From positions 4,154,001-4,218,000 of the forward strand of contig NZ_CP025003.1 in the NCBI RefSeq assembly GCF_002812485.1: a stretch of 64,000 nt of DNA. The letters run 5' to 3'. The DNA is from Dickeya fangzhongdai. GTDB taxonomy: Bacteria; Pseudomonadota; Gammaproteobacteria; Enterobacterales; Enterobacteriaceae. Shown here piece by piece: positions 7,142-15,624 of the stretch; the stretch's first letter is position 1; each line of letters starts with the position of its first letter. The notes under the pieces were generated by a model that was not told where the DNA came from, made no database searches, and saw only the letters and a list, made by a program, of their open reading frames with translations. The position numbers were made by a program, and so were the translations under genes.

Positions 7142-7708
7142 ATGTTAAATTTCTGCGTATTCTGTGGTTCCGCGCCTGGCAATAACAATATTTATCAGCA
7201 GGAAACCGAAAAACTTATTCAATATCTGGTCGGGAAAGAGGCCGGTATTGTCTACGGCGGCGGCAAAGTGGGTCTGATGGGGCTGGTGGCGGATACCGCG
7301 TTGCAGCACGGCGGCTCCGTGACCGGAGTCATGCCCGTACATCTGGTGGAAAAAGAGATTGCCCACCCGAAACTGACGGAGCTGGTCATCACCGCGGATA
7401 TGCATGAACGCAAAGCGAAAATGGCCGAACTGTCGGATGTATTCATCGCGCTGCCGGGCGGCGCCGGTACGCTCGAAGAGATCATCGAACAGTGGACCTG
7501 GGCGCAGTTGGGCATTCATCACAAGCCCTGCATCCTGTTCAACGTGAATGGCTATTACGACGAATACATCACCTTCGTGAACAAGATCGTCACCGAAGGC
7601 TTCATGAAAAAAGAGTACCTCGACATGCTGATTGTTTCCGACCGCCCGGAAGCGGTGCTGGATAGCGCACTGTCCTATGTTCCGCCCAAAGCCAAGTGGG
7701 ATAAATAA
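7142..7708 (+). CDS. LOG-family cytokinin-riboside 5'-monophosphate phosphoribohydrolase (TIGR00730 type)
   Basis: 188 residues. The Lonely-guy family signature Pro-Gly-Gly-Ala-Gly-Thr-Leu-Glu-Glu is at 105-113, with an earlier Gly-Gly-Gly-Lys-Val-Gly-Leu-Met-Gly nucleotide loop. These enzymes release the free base from a nucleoside 5'-monophosphate and occur in cytokinin activation and in several nucleoside-type natural product clusters. Start chosen at ATG 7142 because AAGGGA precedes it and Met-Leu-Asn-Phe-Cys-Val-Phe-Cys-Gly matches the family N-terminus. Following a PyrE paralogue, it could strip ribose phosphate from a modified base. It may also be an independent gene, since it lies 373 bp downstream. 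A strong terminator follows. Confidence 0.85.
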   Translation: MLNFCVFCGSAPGNNNIYQQETEKLIQYLVGKEAGIVYGGGKVGLMGLVADTALQHGGSVTGVMPVHLVEKEIAHPKLTELVITADMHERKAKMAELSDVFIALPGGAGTLEEIIEQWTWAQLGIHHKPCILFNVNGYYDEYITFVNKIVTEGFMKKEYLDMLIVSDRPEAVLDSALSYVPPKAKWDK

Positions 7709-7720
7709 CCGCAGCGCTAC

Positions 7721-7747
7721 GCTGAGGCAGCCGTGCCTCAGCTTTTT
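7721..7747 (+). terminator. Rho-independent terminator after the LOG-like gene
   Basis: A perfect 9-bp stem (GCTGAGGCA, 7721-7729, with 7734-7742), a 4-nt loop and a run of five T (7743-7747). It closes the plus-strand cluster before the convergent VOC gene. Confidence 0.9.
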
Positions 7748-7779
7748 AACTATTCATTAATCAACCGAAACGTCATCAA

Positions 7780-8277
7780 TCAACCGAAACGCGCCAGTTC
7801 GCGCTCGAAGTCCAGCGGCTGAATGCCCTGGTGATCGCGGTCCGCGTCCGTCAGTTGGTCGGCGGGAATAAACCAGATGACCTCAAACAGCAGGCCGTCC
7901 GGGTCGTGGCCGTACACGCTCTTGTGTACGCCGTGGTCTTCCTCCAGCCCCAGCCGCCCGTCTTGCGCCAGCCGGTCACGAATCCGCTTCAGTTCATGCA
8001 GCGTATCCACTTCCCACGCCAGATGGTACAACCCCGCCGGCGGCTCATGTTCGCCGGGCTGCTCGCCGCGGGCGCGAAACACGCCGGCCCGCTGCTGACC
8101 GAGATTTTTGGCGAACAGCGCCAGATCATGATCGTTATCCGATTCCGCCGCCTGGGTAAACACGGCCTGACTGCCGCCCGGTTTGGGGCGAAAACCTAAC
8201 GTATCGCGGTAGAATGCGGTGCTTTTCTCCACGTCGGACACATACAGCACCGCGTGATTCAGGCGGGTAATCCCCAT
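7780..8277 (-). CDS. VOC-superfamily protein (glyoxalase / extradiol dioxygenase-like)
   Basis: 165 residues with two beta-alpha-beta-beta-beta modules. The N-terminal Leu-Asn-His-Ala-Val-Leu-Tyr-Val-Ser-Asp and C-terminal His-Asp-Pro-Asp-Gly-Leu-Leu-Phe-Glu-Val motifs supply the His and Glu metal ligands; a central Tyr-His-Leu-Ala-Trp-Glu is also typical. The family covers glyoxalases, catechol dioxygenases and antibiotic-resistance proteins, and the substrate cannot be read from sequence. The start follows GGAGAT. A 14-bp direct repeat (7759-7772 and 7778-7791) brackets the stop codon, suggesting a small 3' duplication. It reads toward the preceding cluster, so membership of that pathway is doubtful. 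Confidence 0.75.
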   Translation of the reverse strand: MGITRLNHAVLYVSDVEKSTAFYRDTLGFRPKPGGSQAVFTQAAESDNDHDLALFAKNLGQQRAGVFRARGEQPGEHEPPAGLYHLAWEVDTLHELKRIRDRLAQDGRLGLEEDHGVHKSVYGHDPDGLLFEVIWFIPADQLTDADRDHQGIQPLDFERELARFG

Positions 8278-8438
8278 GCTTATCTCCTTGTAGCCTGATG
8301 GTATAAGCAGTCATCCTGACACACTATCGCGGTGGAACATATGCCGATTTCCGGCAACCAAAGTCGCCGTACGCATGAGTCGGAGGAAATCAAAACGGGC
8401 AAGACAACGAAGGAAAAAGAGAGTGAAGAGCAACGCAA

Positions 8439-8520
8439 GAGTAAAGAGAAATAGAGAGTGAAGAGAAATAGAGAGTAAAGGGAAATGGGGAATAAAGGGA
8501 AATAGAGAATAAAGGGAAAG
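8439..8520. repeat. Purine-rich intergenic tandem array with a 17-bp period
   Basis: Five degenerate units: 8439-8453, 8454-8470, 8471-8487, 8488-8504 and 8505-8520. The consensus is approximately GAGAGTAAAGGGAAATA. The plus strand is almost all purine with scattered T. The array ends 7 bp from the stop codon of the DeoR-type gene, between two minus-strand genes. No open frame runs through it convincingly. Confidence 0.9.
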
Positions 8521-8527
8521 CCGCCGG

Positions 8528-9301
8528 TCAGCGGCCCGCCACGTTCACCAGTTGCAGATTGAACGGCTGCGCCCGCAGCTGGCGCTCCACCTCCGGCGGC
8601 AAATCGCTGTCGGTGATGATATCGGTCAGTTCAGACAACGGCGACACACAGAACAGCGAGTAAGCGCCGTATTTGCTGCTGTCCGCCAGCAACACCCGGC
8701 GGCTGGCGTTCGTGCCCAGATCCTGCTTGATGCCGGCTTTTTCCTCGGTGGGCGTGGTGATGCCTTTCTCCAGACTCCAGGAGTTGCAACTGATAAAGGC
8801 AATGTCTGGATAGACGCTGCGCAGTAAACGGCGACCGTGCTCACCGATGCAGGACTGGCTGCTGTCGTCGATGCGCCCGCCGATGATCGTCACTTCGATC
8901 TGCTTGAACTCGGAGAGAAACAGCGCGATCTGCAAATCGGCGGTGATCACCCGCAGCGGCAGATGCGTTAAATTGCGCGCCAGCTCCAGCATGGTGGTGC
9001 CGGCATCCAGCACTACCGCGTTGCCGGGCTGCACCAGCGACGCCGCCTGCCGCGCAATGGCCTGTTTTTCCGACAGATTGCGCTGCAGCTTTTCATTGGT
9101 GGTCGGCTGGGAAGGGATAAAGCGGTTGAGCGTCACCCCGCCGTGGCTACGGCTGATGACGCCCTGCTCGTCCAGCTTGATCAAATCGCGGCGAATCGTC
9201 GCCGGGGACGCATCAATGACCGTCACAAGTTCATCCACCGTCACCAGATTATGGCTTTTCAGATAGTCCAGAATCTGATCGAGACGGCTTTGTCCTTTCA
9301 C
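8528..9301 (-). CDS. DeoR-family transcriptional regulator of the sugar-acid island
   Basis: 257 residues: an N-terminal winged helix-turn-helix (about residues 6-60, including [11 protein letters not shown]) and a DeoRC effector domain with Asp-Ala-Gly-Thr-Thr and Leu-Leu-Ala-Asp-Ser-Ser-Lys. These regulators sense phosphorylated sugars. The GTG at 9301 is chosen because GGAG lies 5 nt upstream; an upstream TTG at 9334 has no such site. It resembles YgbI-type regulators that accompany DUF1537 kinases. It probably represses the kinase/PdxA2 genes and the divergent operon, possibly through dyads near 11875-11918. Confidence 0.88.
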   Translation of the reverse strand: MKGQSRLDQILDYLKSHNLVTVDELVTVIDASPATIRRDLIKLDEQGVISRSHGGVTLNRFIPSQPTTNEKLQRNLSEKQAIARQAASLVQPGNAVVLDAGTTMLELARNLTHLPLRVITADLQIALFLSEFKQIEVTIIGGRIDDSSQSCIGEHGRRLLRSVYPDIAFISCNSWSLEKGITTPTEEKAGIKQDLGTNASRRVLLADSSKYGAYSLFCVSPLSELTDIITDSDLPPEVERQLRAQPFNLQLVNVAGR

Positions 9302-9366
9302 TCGTTCTCCATTTACACGCAACGTATCAGTCAATGTGTGTGCCCCACGACGTATTCAAAAAAATC

Positions 9367-9566
9367 ATACCCGTCATACTTCAAGTTGCAGATGCGTTGG
9401 CTGCGTTACTCGCCCCATTTCATGGGCCTCGCCCCTTCGGGGCCGCTGCTAGCAGCGTTCAAATCGGCTTACGCCGATTTGTCACTCACCCCAGTCACTT
9501 ACTCATGTAAGCTCCTGGGGATTCACTCGGTTGCCGCCTTTCTGCAACTCGAATTATTTAGGGTAT
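9367..9566. repeat. 200-bp palindromic non-coding element (MITE/intergenic repeat)
   Basis: The ends are imperfect inverted repeats: ATACCC-N-CATACTTCAAGTTGCAG on the left and CTGCAACTCGAATTATTTAGGGTAT on the right. Internally there are an 8-9 bp hairpin (CAAATCGGC/GCCGATTTG, 9460-9481, TTAC loop), a GCCCC/GGGGC pair near 9431-9442 and a nested CCCCAG...CTGGGG fold near 9490-9520. It has no coding capacity. It lies between the PdxA2 and DeoR genes. A shortened relative occurs at 46126-46188. I recall this family being common between genes in Dickeya, Pectobacterium and Serratia. Confidence 0.85.
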
Positions 9567-9582
9567 ATACTCTGCGATTCTA

Positions 9583-10563
9583 TCAGGCCAGTTGCATCGC
9601 TAATTTGATAGAGATCGCCATGCTCTCAGACTTCGCTTTACCTGTCCAGGCGATATCAAACGCGGTGCCGTGGTCCGCGGAGGTGCGGATAAACGGCAGT
9701 CCGGCAGTGATATTCACGCCGTCATAAAAGCCCAGCAGCTTGAGCGGAATGTGCCCCTGATCGTGGTACATCGCCACCACCATGTCGTATTGCCCCTCGT
9801 ACGCCTGCAGGTAGACGGTATCCGGCGGGCACGGGCCGTAGGCGTCGATGCCTTTGGCTTTCATCGCCTCGATGGACGGGCCGACGATGGTGATCTCTTC
9901 GTCGCCGAACAGGCCGTTTTCGCCCGCGTGCGGGTTCACCCCGGCCACGGCGATGCGCGGCGCCTGGTAGCCCACGCGTTTCAGGAAGGTGTCCGCCATC
10001 GCAATCACGGTTTCCACCCGCTCACGATTCAGCGTATCCAGGAATTTGCGCAGCGCAATATGGGTAGTAACGTGGATTACCTTCAGTTTGTCGGTGTACA
10101 GCACCATCGCGTAGTCGCGGCTGTTGGTCAGCTTCGCCAGCAGTTCGGTGTGCCCCGGATAGAGATGCCCGGCGGAGTGCAGCGCTTCTTTGTTCAGCGG
10201 CGCGGTGGCAATGGCATGTACCTCGCCCGCCATCGCCAGTTCGGTGGCGCGTTTCACGCAACGATACGCCAGATCGCCGGCCTGCGCCTGTACCACCCCT
10301 TTTTTCAGGCCCTGCGGATCGGCCAGCGGTTCGTTGATCACGTTGATAACGCCAGGCGCAAAACGCGCTTCGGCAGGACGCGTAATCTCGTTCAGCTCCA
10401 CCTGCGGCACGACACCTAACGCCAGAATGCGGCGCAGCGTCTGTACACAGCCCACCACCACCGCCGGCGCGCCGGACAGTTCACCTTCCGCCAACGATTT
10501 GATGATGATTTCCGGGCCGATGCCCGCCGGGTCGCCCATAGTTACCGCAATAATTTTACTCAC
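9583..10563 (-). CDS. pdxA2: 4-phospho-D-threonate 3-dehydrogenase, PdxA2 family
   Basis: A PdxA-type metal- and NAD-dependent dehydrogenase (326 residues): [10 protein letters not shown] at the N-terminus, Thr-Ala-Pro-Leu-Asn-Lys, Gly-His-Thr-Glu and Tyr-His-Asp-Gln-Gly-His with the metal histidines. The biosynthetic PdxA stands with ksgA/rsmA, whereas the paralogue beside a DUF1537 kinase is known to oxidise 4-phospho-D-threonate, with decarboxylation to DHAP. Start chosen at GTG 10563 after GGAGAG, giving Ser-Lys-Ile-Ile-Ala-Val at the N-terminus and the usual family length. It overlaps the kinase stop by 8 nt. Confidence 0.9.
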   Translation of the reverse strand: MSKIIAVTMGDPAGIGPEIIIKSLAEGELSGAPAVVVGCVQTLRRILALGVVPQVELNEITRPAEARFAPGVINVINEPLADPQGLKKGVVQAQAGDLAYRCVKRATELAMAGEVHAIATAPLNKEALHSAGHLYPGHTELLAKLTNSRDYAMVLYTDKLKVIHVTTHIALRKFLDTLNRERVETVIAMADTFLKRVGYQAPRIAVAGVNPHAGENGLFGDEEITIVGPSIEAMKAKGIDAYGPCPPDTVYLQAYEGQYDMVVAMYHDQGHIPLKLLGFYDGVNITAGLPFIRTSADHGTAFDIAWTGKAKSESMAISIKLAMQLA

Positions 10564-11842
10564 ACGCGCTCTCCTCAATAAATCGCAAAACATTTAGCAG
10601 GGTGGCCTCATCGCCAAACCCGCCCGCTTTCGTCATCACGGGAATATCGCCTACCAGACTGTCCAGCAGACGCCCCCAGGGTACGCAGGATGCAATCTGT
10701 CCATTGATGCGGAATCCGCTGGCCTGCAATGCGGTCGCCGCGGCAATGGCGATATCACCGCCGGATAAATAGAGCCCGCCCGGCCGCTGACGCTGCACAA
10801 TTTGCCGCGTCAGCTCGCCCAGCCGGCGACTGATCGTGTCTCCCAGTTGCTGACGGCTCATACCGTAGCGCTGGCACAGACGGTCCACTTCAAATCGCTG
10901 GTTATCGTCGTGACAGGTACGAATCACGCAGTGGCGGCCCGCCGCCAACACCGCCGCCGCCTGCCGGCACGTTTGCGCCAGCGTGTCGTCGCCGGTCGCC
11001 AGCAATCCGGCGATATCCAGGTCAATCAGCGTGACGTCCGGCCGCTGACTGACCGCCTTAATCTGTAATTGAGCGATTTCACTCATCGAACCAATCACCG
11101 CCAGCAACGCGCGACAGGGCGCCGGAAACGCCAGATGTTGCGCCAGCGCCTCGCTCAGTCCGGCGGAGCCGACCAGCAGCGGTTTTTCCGCCAGTTGTGC
11201 CGCCGCATCAACAATACGGTCGAGGTCCTGCTGACGTTCGGCATCCAGCACTACCAGCCGTATCCCGCTGTGTTGCAACTGTTGCAGGCGCGCCGCCAGA
11301 TCGCCGCCGCGAATCTCATTCAGAGACAGCGCCGCCTGCGCCAGGCCGGTTTGTTCCGCCAGCCGCTCGCCGATGGACGCCGAACGCACCGGCGTTTTCG
11401 GGTCGCTGGCGAACTCGGTGTCGGTCAGCAACTTACCGTGCACCCATACCTGCCCGTCACGGGTGATGCGGCCCAGCGCCGGCGCCGCAGGCGCTATCAA
11501 CGCCAGCGACAGATCGGCGGCGTTCAGCGCGGCTTCAATTTCCGCGCCTGGGTTGCCGCGCAACGTGGAGTCCACCTTTTTGACAATCCAGCCGCGCGCG
11601 CCGCTTTTACGCCACATCCCCACCGCCTGCGCGGTGCGTTCCGCCGCCAGCGAAGCCGCGACCGCACGGCTGTCGGTGTTGACCACCAGCGCGTCATCCG
11701 GCTGCCCGGCACGGATCGCCGCGGCGTCAAACATCACATTCACCCGTGCGCCCTGCAGCGCCAGTCCGACGCCCGCATCGTTGGCGCCGGTGAAGTCATC
11801 CGCCACCACCAATATCCGGGTGAGTTCACGCCCGTCCGACAT
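10556..11842 (-). CDS. Four-carbon acid sugar kinase, DUF1537 family (D-threonate kinase DtnK-like)
   Basis: 428 residues. The N-terminal DUF1537 domain has [10 protein letters not shown] and [10 protein letters not shown]. The C-terminal nucleotide-binding domain has Gly-Ser-Ala-Gly-Leu, Ser-Gly-Gly-Asp-Ile-Ala and Thr-Lys-Ala-Gly-Gly-Phe-Gly-Asp. The family phosphorylates C4 sugar acids (D-threonate, D-erythronate) or oxo-tetronates. Coupling to PdxA2 specifically points to D-threonate kinase, since oxo-tetronate kinases pair with a different dehydrogenase and aldolase set. It is transcribed away from the Fe-alcohol dehydrogenase operon across a shared control region. Confidence 0.87.
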   Translation of the reverse strand: MSDGRELTRILVVADDFTGANDAGVGLALQGARVNVMFDAAAIRAGQPDDALVVNTDSRAVAASLAAERTAQAVGMWRKSGARGWIVKKVDSTLRGNPGAEIEAALNAADLSLALIAPAAPALGRITRDGQVWVHGKLLTDTEFASDPKTPVRSASIGERLAEQTGLAQAALSLNEIRGGDLAARLQQLQHSGIRLVVLDAERQQDLDRIVDAAAQLAEKPLLVGSAGLSEALAQHLAFPAPCRALLAVIGSMSEIAQLQIKAVSQRPDVTLIDLDIAGLLATGDDTLAQTCRQAAAVLAAGRHCVIRTCHDDNQRFEVDRLCQRYGMSRQQLGDTISRRLGELTRQIVQRQRPGGLYLSGGDIAIAAATALQASGFRINGQIASCVPWGRLLDSLVGDIPVMTKAGGFGDEATLLNVLRFIEESACE

Positions 11843-11869
11843 AACCGCTCTCCGTCAGTTCGATTACCT

Positions 11870-11925
11870 GAAAATGATTATATTGAATCACGTTTGATTA
11901 TATGTGAGCAACATCAAATTATTCA
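11870..11925. promoter_or_regulatory. Divergent control region with operator-like dyad and CRP-like site
   Basis: Between the kinase and Fe-alcohol dehydrogenase genes, TGATTATAT occurs twice, 20 bp apart (11875-11883, 11895-11903). The first begins a dyad TGATT-N6-AATCA (11875-11890). TGTGA-N6-TCAAA at 11903-11918 resembles a CRP site with one mismatch in the right half. These are plausible targets for the DeoR-type regulator and for catabolite control, based on motif resemblance only. Confidence 0.5.
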
Positions 11926-12056
11926 AAACCAATTTAACCTATAAATTATCCACACAATGCGAGCAAAACGATTTTTTTCTGTCATATAACGGAAATGTGA
12001 TTGAAAAAAATCAGACTTATCCAGCTGAAGTCACAGCGAAAAGACAAGGTACCAGT

Positions 12057-13193
12057 ATGAATATCAACAGCACCCTCATCAGCGGTTATCAGGCACTTCA
12101 GGATCTGGGCTACCTCCTGCGCGGCAGACAGCACGTACTGCTGGTGACGGACAAGAATATCGTGGGGCTGGCCGGGGTACAGGCCCTGATCGCGCAGCTG
12201 AAAGCGGGCGTGCCGCAGCTTTCCCTGATTGATAATGTGCCGGCCGAACCCAGCCAGCATGATGTGGCGGCCGTGCTGCAACAGTTGCCGGCCACCCAGC
12301 CGGACCTGGTGGTCGGCGTGGGCGGCGGCAGCGTGCTGGACGTGGCGAAACTGCTGTCGCTGCTGTGCGCCGGCGAAGAGGGCATCACGCTCGACAGCCT
12401 GCTGGAAGGCCGCAAGCCGACCCGCCGCACCACTTCCCTGTTGATCCCGACCACCGCCGGCACCGGCTCTGAAGCCACGCCGAACGCCATTCTGGCGATC
12501 CCGGAGAAAGAAACCAAAGTCGGCATCATCACCCCGGTCATGCTGCCGGATTACGTGGCGCTGGTGCCGGAACTGACTACCAGCATGCCGGCGCATATCG
12601 CCGCGTCTACCGGCATCGATGCGCTGTGCCACCTGATCGAATGCTTCACCGCCACCATCGCCAACCCGGTAGCGGACAACTACGCGCTGATCGGCATGAA
12701 GAAACTGTTCGCCAACATCGAAACTGCGGTGAACGAACCGGACAATCTGGAAGCCCGTCTGAATATGCTGTGGGCCTCCTACTATGGCGGCGCCTCCATC
12801 GCGCATTCCGGCACCCATCTGGTGCACGCCATGTCTTACCCGCTGGGCGGCAAGTACCACATCCCGCACGGCGTGGCGAACGCCATCCTGCTGGCGCCTT
12901 GCATGCGCTTTGTTCAGCACGCGGCGGCGGAAAAATTCGCACAGGCCTACGACCTGCTGCCGGATGCCGACCTGTCGCTGACCACCGAACAAAAAGCCCA
13001 GGCGCTGGTGGATTACTTCACTGCACTGGTGAAACGGCTGAACCTGCCGTCTTCGCTGCAACAACTGGGGATCAGCCCGGATCACCTGCCGTATCTGGTG
13101 GAATCCGCACTGCAGGTGCAGCGGCTGATGAAAAACGTCCCGACCGCCGTTACGGCGCAAGACGTCCATGCCATTTATTCAACGCTGTTTTAA
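12057..13193 (+). CDS. Iron-containing (group III) alcohol dehydrogenase
   Basis: 378 residues. NAD-binding Gly-Gly-Gly-Ser-Val-Leu-Asp and Thr-Thr-Ala-Gly-Thr-Gly-Ser-Glu are clear. Metal ligands are recognisable in Gly-Ile-Asp-Ala-Leu-Cys-His-Leu-Ile-Glu and in the Ser-Gly-Thr-His-Leu-Val-His-Ala ... Tyr-His-Ile-Pro-His-Gly segment. The family interconverts short aldehydes or hydroxyacids and alcohols. Start set at ATG 12057 after AAGGT; a longer in-frame GTG at 11904 lies within the control region. As first gene of the operon it could reduce the C4 aldehyde made by the downstream aldolase to D-threonate. That role is inference. Confidence 0.87.
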   Translation: MNINSTLISGYQALQDLGYLLRGRQHVLLVTDKNIVGLAGVQALIAQLKAGVPQLSLIDNVPAEPSQHDVAAVLQQLPATQPDLVVGVGGGSVLDVAKLLSLLCAGEEGITLDSLLEGRKPTRRTTSLLIPTTAGTGSEATPNAILAIPEKETKVGIITPVMLPDYVALVPELTTSMPAHIAASTGIDALCHLIECFTATIANPVADNYALIGMKKLFANIETAVNEPDNLEARLNMLWASYYGGASIAHSGTHLVHAMSYPLGGKYHIPHGVANAILLAPCMRFVQHAAAEKFAQAYDLLPDADLSLTTEQKAQALVDYFTALVKRLNLPSSLQQLGISPDHLPYLVESALQVQRLMKNVPTAVTAQDVHAIYSTLF

Positions 13194-13274
13194 TCGTGAG
13201 TTTTAACTGTTTGTTTTAACTTCGATTTTTAACAACGTCGCTCTGGATGATGAAGATAACGAGGAACAATAACG

Positions 13275-14159
13275 ATGACTAGACCGATTACAGGCGTACT
13301 GACGGCGATCGTCACGCCTTTTGACCATCAGGGGGAATTTAGCCCCGCCGCCATGCGCCAGCAGGTTCAACGCCAGATGCGCTACGGCAACGGCATTTTC
13401 TGTAACGGCACCAACGGTGAGTTCTTTGTGTTGCACACCGACGAGAAAGTGGCCGTCACCGAAACCTGCGTCGATGAAGTCGCCGGCAAGGTGCCGGTGG
13501 TGGCGCACATCGGGGAAATCTCCACCCGCGAAACCATCAAGCTCGGCAAACGCATCGCCGCGCTGGGCGTGGACGCGGTGTCGGTGATCACCCCTTACTT
13601 CGTACCGCTTAAACAAAGCGAGCTGATCGCCCACTACCGTGAAGTGGCGGACGCGCTGCCGGTGCCGATATTCCTGTACAACATTCCGGCTCGCACCGGC
13701 AACACCCTACAACCGGAAACGGTGCGGGTTCTGGCCGAGCATCCCAACATCATCGGCATCAAGGACAGCGCCGGCAGCTACGAAAGCCTGAGCGGCTTCC
13801 TGCAGGCGGTGAAAGACATGCCGAACTGCGACGTACTCAACGGGCCGGACTCGCTGATCCACCAGGGCTTCGTCGACGGCTGTTCCGCCTGTATTTCCGG
13901 CCTCGCCAACGTGGCGCCGGAAGCCATCAGCCAGATCTGGCATCGCTTCCACGCTGGCGACATCGACGGTTCCCGCCAGGCGCAGGAGCAGGTGAGCGAA
14001 CTGCGTAAAACGCTGTACGCCGTGGCGTTCTCGCCGGCCGTGGTGAAGAAAGCGCTGACGTTGATGGGACAGGATGTGGGCGTCAGTCGCTACCCGATTC
14101 AGTTCTCAGCACAAGACGAAGACGTTATTCGCACCATTATCAAACCGTTCTCGCACTGA
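13275..14159 (+). CDS. DHDPS/N-acetylneuraminate lyase-family aldolase
   Basis: A 294-residue TIM barrel of the DapA/NanA superfamily. The phosphate/carboxylate loop is Gly-Thr-Asn-Gly-Glu, the catalytic tyrosine is in Tyr-Asn-Ile-Pro-Ala-Arg-Thr-Gly-Asn, and the Schiff-base lysine is in Gly-Ile-Lys-Asp-Ser-Ala-Gly-Ser. The family cleaves or condenses pyruvate with an aldehyde. Housekeeping dapA lies with bamC elsewhere, and this copy sits among catabolic genes, so a retro-aldol role on a 2-keto-3-deoxy sugar acid is likely. It follows the dehydrogenase by 81 bp that contain four TTTTAAC-like stretches and precedes the symporter by 37 bp. Confidence 0.87.
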   Translation: MTRPITGVLTAIVTPFDHQGEFSPAAMRQQVQRQMRYGNGIFCNGTNGEFFVLHTDEKVAVTETCVDEVAGKVPVVAHIGEISTRETIKLGKRIAALGVDAVSVITPYFVPLKQSELIAHYREVADALPVPIFLYNIPARTGNTLQPETVRVLAEHPNIIGIKDSAGSYESLSGFLQAVKDMPNCDVLNGPDSLIHQGFVDGCSACISGLANVAPEAISQIWHRFHAGDIDGSRQAQEQVSELRKTLYAVAFSPAVVKKALTLMGQDVGVSRYPIQFSAQDEDVIRTIIKPFSH

Positions 14160-14196
14160 ATGAGAACTTACCCTTACTCCTACAGGATCGAAAACC

Positions 14197-15618
14197 ATGA
14201 ACCATTTTGATCTGACAGACACACTTATCATCGTCGGGATAATTGTCGTCTACATCGCCCTTACATCCTTGCTGACGCTGCGGCTGCGCAGTAACTCCAA
14301 CTCGGAGTTCATGGAAGGCTCACGCGCGCTGCCGGCGTTTATCGTCGGCGTGCTGCTGATGACCGAGTTTATCGGCGCCAAGTCCACGGTCGGTACCTCG
14401 CAGGCCGCCTTTGAAAGCGGCATCGCCGCTTCGTGGTCGGTGATCGGCGCCGCCATCGGCTTCCTGCTGTTCGGGATGATTCTGGTGAAAAAGATCTATA
14501 ACACCGGGAAAATTACTATTTCTGGCGCTATCGCCGAACGTTACGGCAATACCACCAAGAACATCATCTCCATCATCATGATCTACGCGCTGTTGCTGGT
14601 AAACGTGGGTAACTACGTCAGCGGCGCCGCCGCCATCTCCACCGTGCTGAAAGTGAGTCTGCCGGTAGCGGCGCTGATTACCGCCATCGTCAGTACCTTC
14701 TACTTCTACTTCGGCGGCATCAAAGGCGTGGCGTACGTGACGCTGATCCACAGCGGCCTGAAGTACGTCGGGGTGATGATCATCCTGTACGTGGCGCTGA
14801 AAATGACCGGCGGCATCACGCCGATGGTCGAGAAGATGCCGGAATTCTACTGGACCTGGGACGGCAACATCGGCGCCAGCACCATCGGCGCGTGGCTCAT
14901 CGGCACCATCGGCTCCATTTTCTGTACCCAGTTCGTGATTCAGGCTATCGCCTCCACCAAGGATGAGAAATCCGCCAAGCGCGCCACCTGGATTGCGTTC
15001 CTATTCTGTATGCCGATCGCGCTGGCGATTGCCATTATCGGCGTCGCCGCCAAGTTCGTACACCCGGAAATCAAGAGCCTGTACGCCCTGCCGATCTTCC
15101 TGCAGGATATGAACCCGTGGCTGGCCGGCGTGGTGACCACCTCACTGGTGGCGTCGATCTTCATCAGCGTGAGTACCGTCGCACTGGCGATCGCCTCGCT
15201 GATCGTGAAAGATTTCTACGTGCCTTACTGCAAACCGACGCCGGAAAAAGAGTTCAAGATGACCCGCGTGTTCTCGCTGATCATCGGTTTCCTGCCGCTG
15301 GTGTTCGTGCTGCTGGTGCCGGAAGTGCTGAAGCTGTCGTTCTTCACCCGCGCCATTCGTCTGTCGATTTCCGTGGTGGCGATGGTCGCGTTCTACCTGC
15401 CGTTCTTTAGCAGCTCCCGCGGCGTCAACACCGGCCTGATCCTGTCCTGCGTGGTTACCTCCATCTGGTACATCATGGGTAACCCGTTCGGCATCGACAA
15501 TATGTACATTGCACTGTTGACCCCGGCGGTGGTGATGGCGATCGACCGTCTGATCCCCAACAAGGCGGCCAAGGCCAAACAGCAAAGCGAACCCTCCGTA
15601 CCTCATTCTGGAGCATAA
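14197..15618 (+). CDS. Sodium:solute symporter (SSS family)
   Basis: 473 residues with about 12-13 hydrophobic segments. It shows SSS features such as Thr-Glu-Phe-Ile-Gly-Ala-Lys-Ser-Thr-Val-Gly in TM2, a conserved Gly-Gly-Ile-Lys-Gly-Val stretch and the repeated Ser-rich helix Phe-Ile-Ser-Val-Ser-Thr-Val-Ala. It is an inner-membrane Na+-coupled importer. SSS members in similar clusters import sialic acids, and its neighbours predict an acidic deoxy-ulosonic sugar as substrate. It ends 6 bp before the sialidase-fold gene. Confidence 0.88.
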   Translation: MNHFDLTDTLIIVGIIVVYIALTSLLTLRLRSNSNSEFMEGSRALPAFIVGVLLMTEFIGAKSTVGTSQAAFESGIAASWSVIGAAIGFLLFGMILVKKIYNTGKITISGAIAERYGNTTKNIISIIMIYALLLVNVGNYVSGAAAISTVLKVSLPVAALITAIVSTFYFYFGGIKGVAYVTLIHSGLKYVGVMIILYVALKMTGGITPMVEKMPEFYWTWDGNIGASTIGAWLIGTIGSIFCTQFVIQAIASTKDEKSAKRATWIAFLFCMPIALAIAIIGVAAKFVHPEIKSLYALPIFLQDMNPWLAGVVTTSLVASIFISVSTVALAIASLIVKDFYVPYCKPTPEKEFKMTRVFSLIIGFLPLVFVLLVPEVLKLSFFTRAIRLSISVVAMVAFYLPFFSSSRGVNTGLILSCVVTSIWYIMGNPFGIDNMYIALLTPAVVMAIDRLIPNKAAKAKQQSEPSVPHSGA

Positions 15619-15624
15619 ATAGTC

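Noticed and set aside
11843..12056. KdgR operator in the sugar-acid island
   Set aside because: No pair of GAAAC/GTTTC half-sites with the expected spacing was found here or upstream of the pectin-related candidates.
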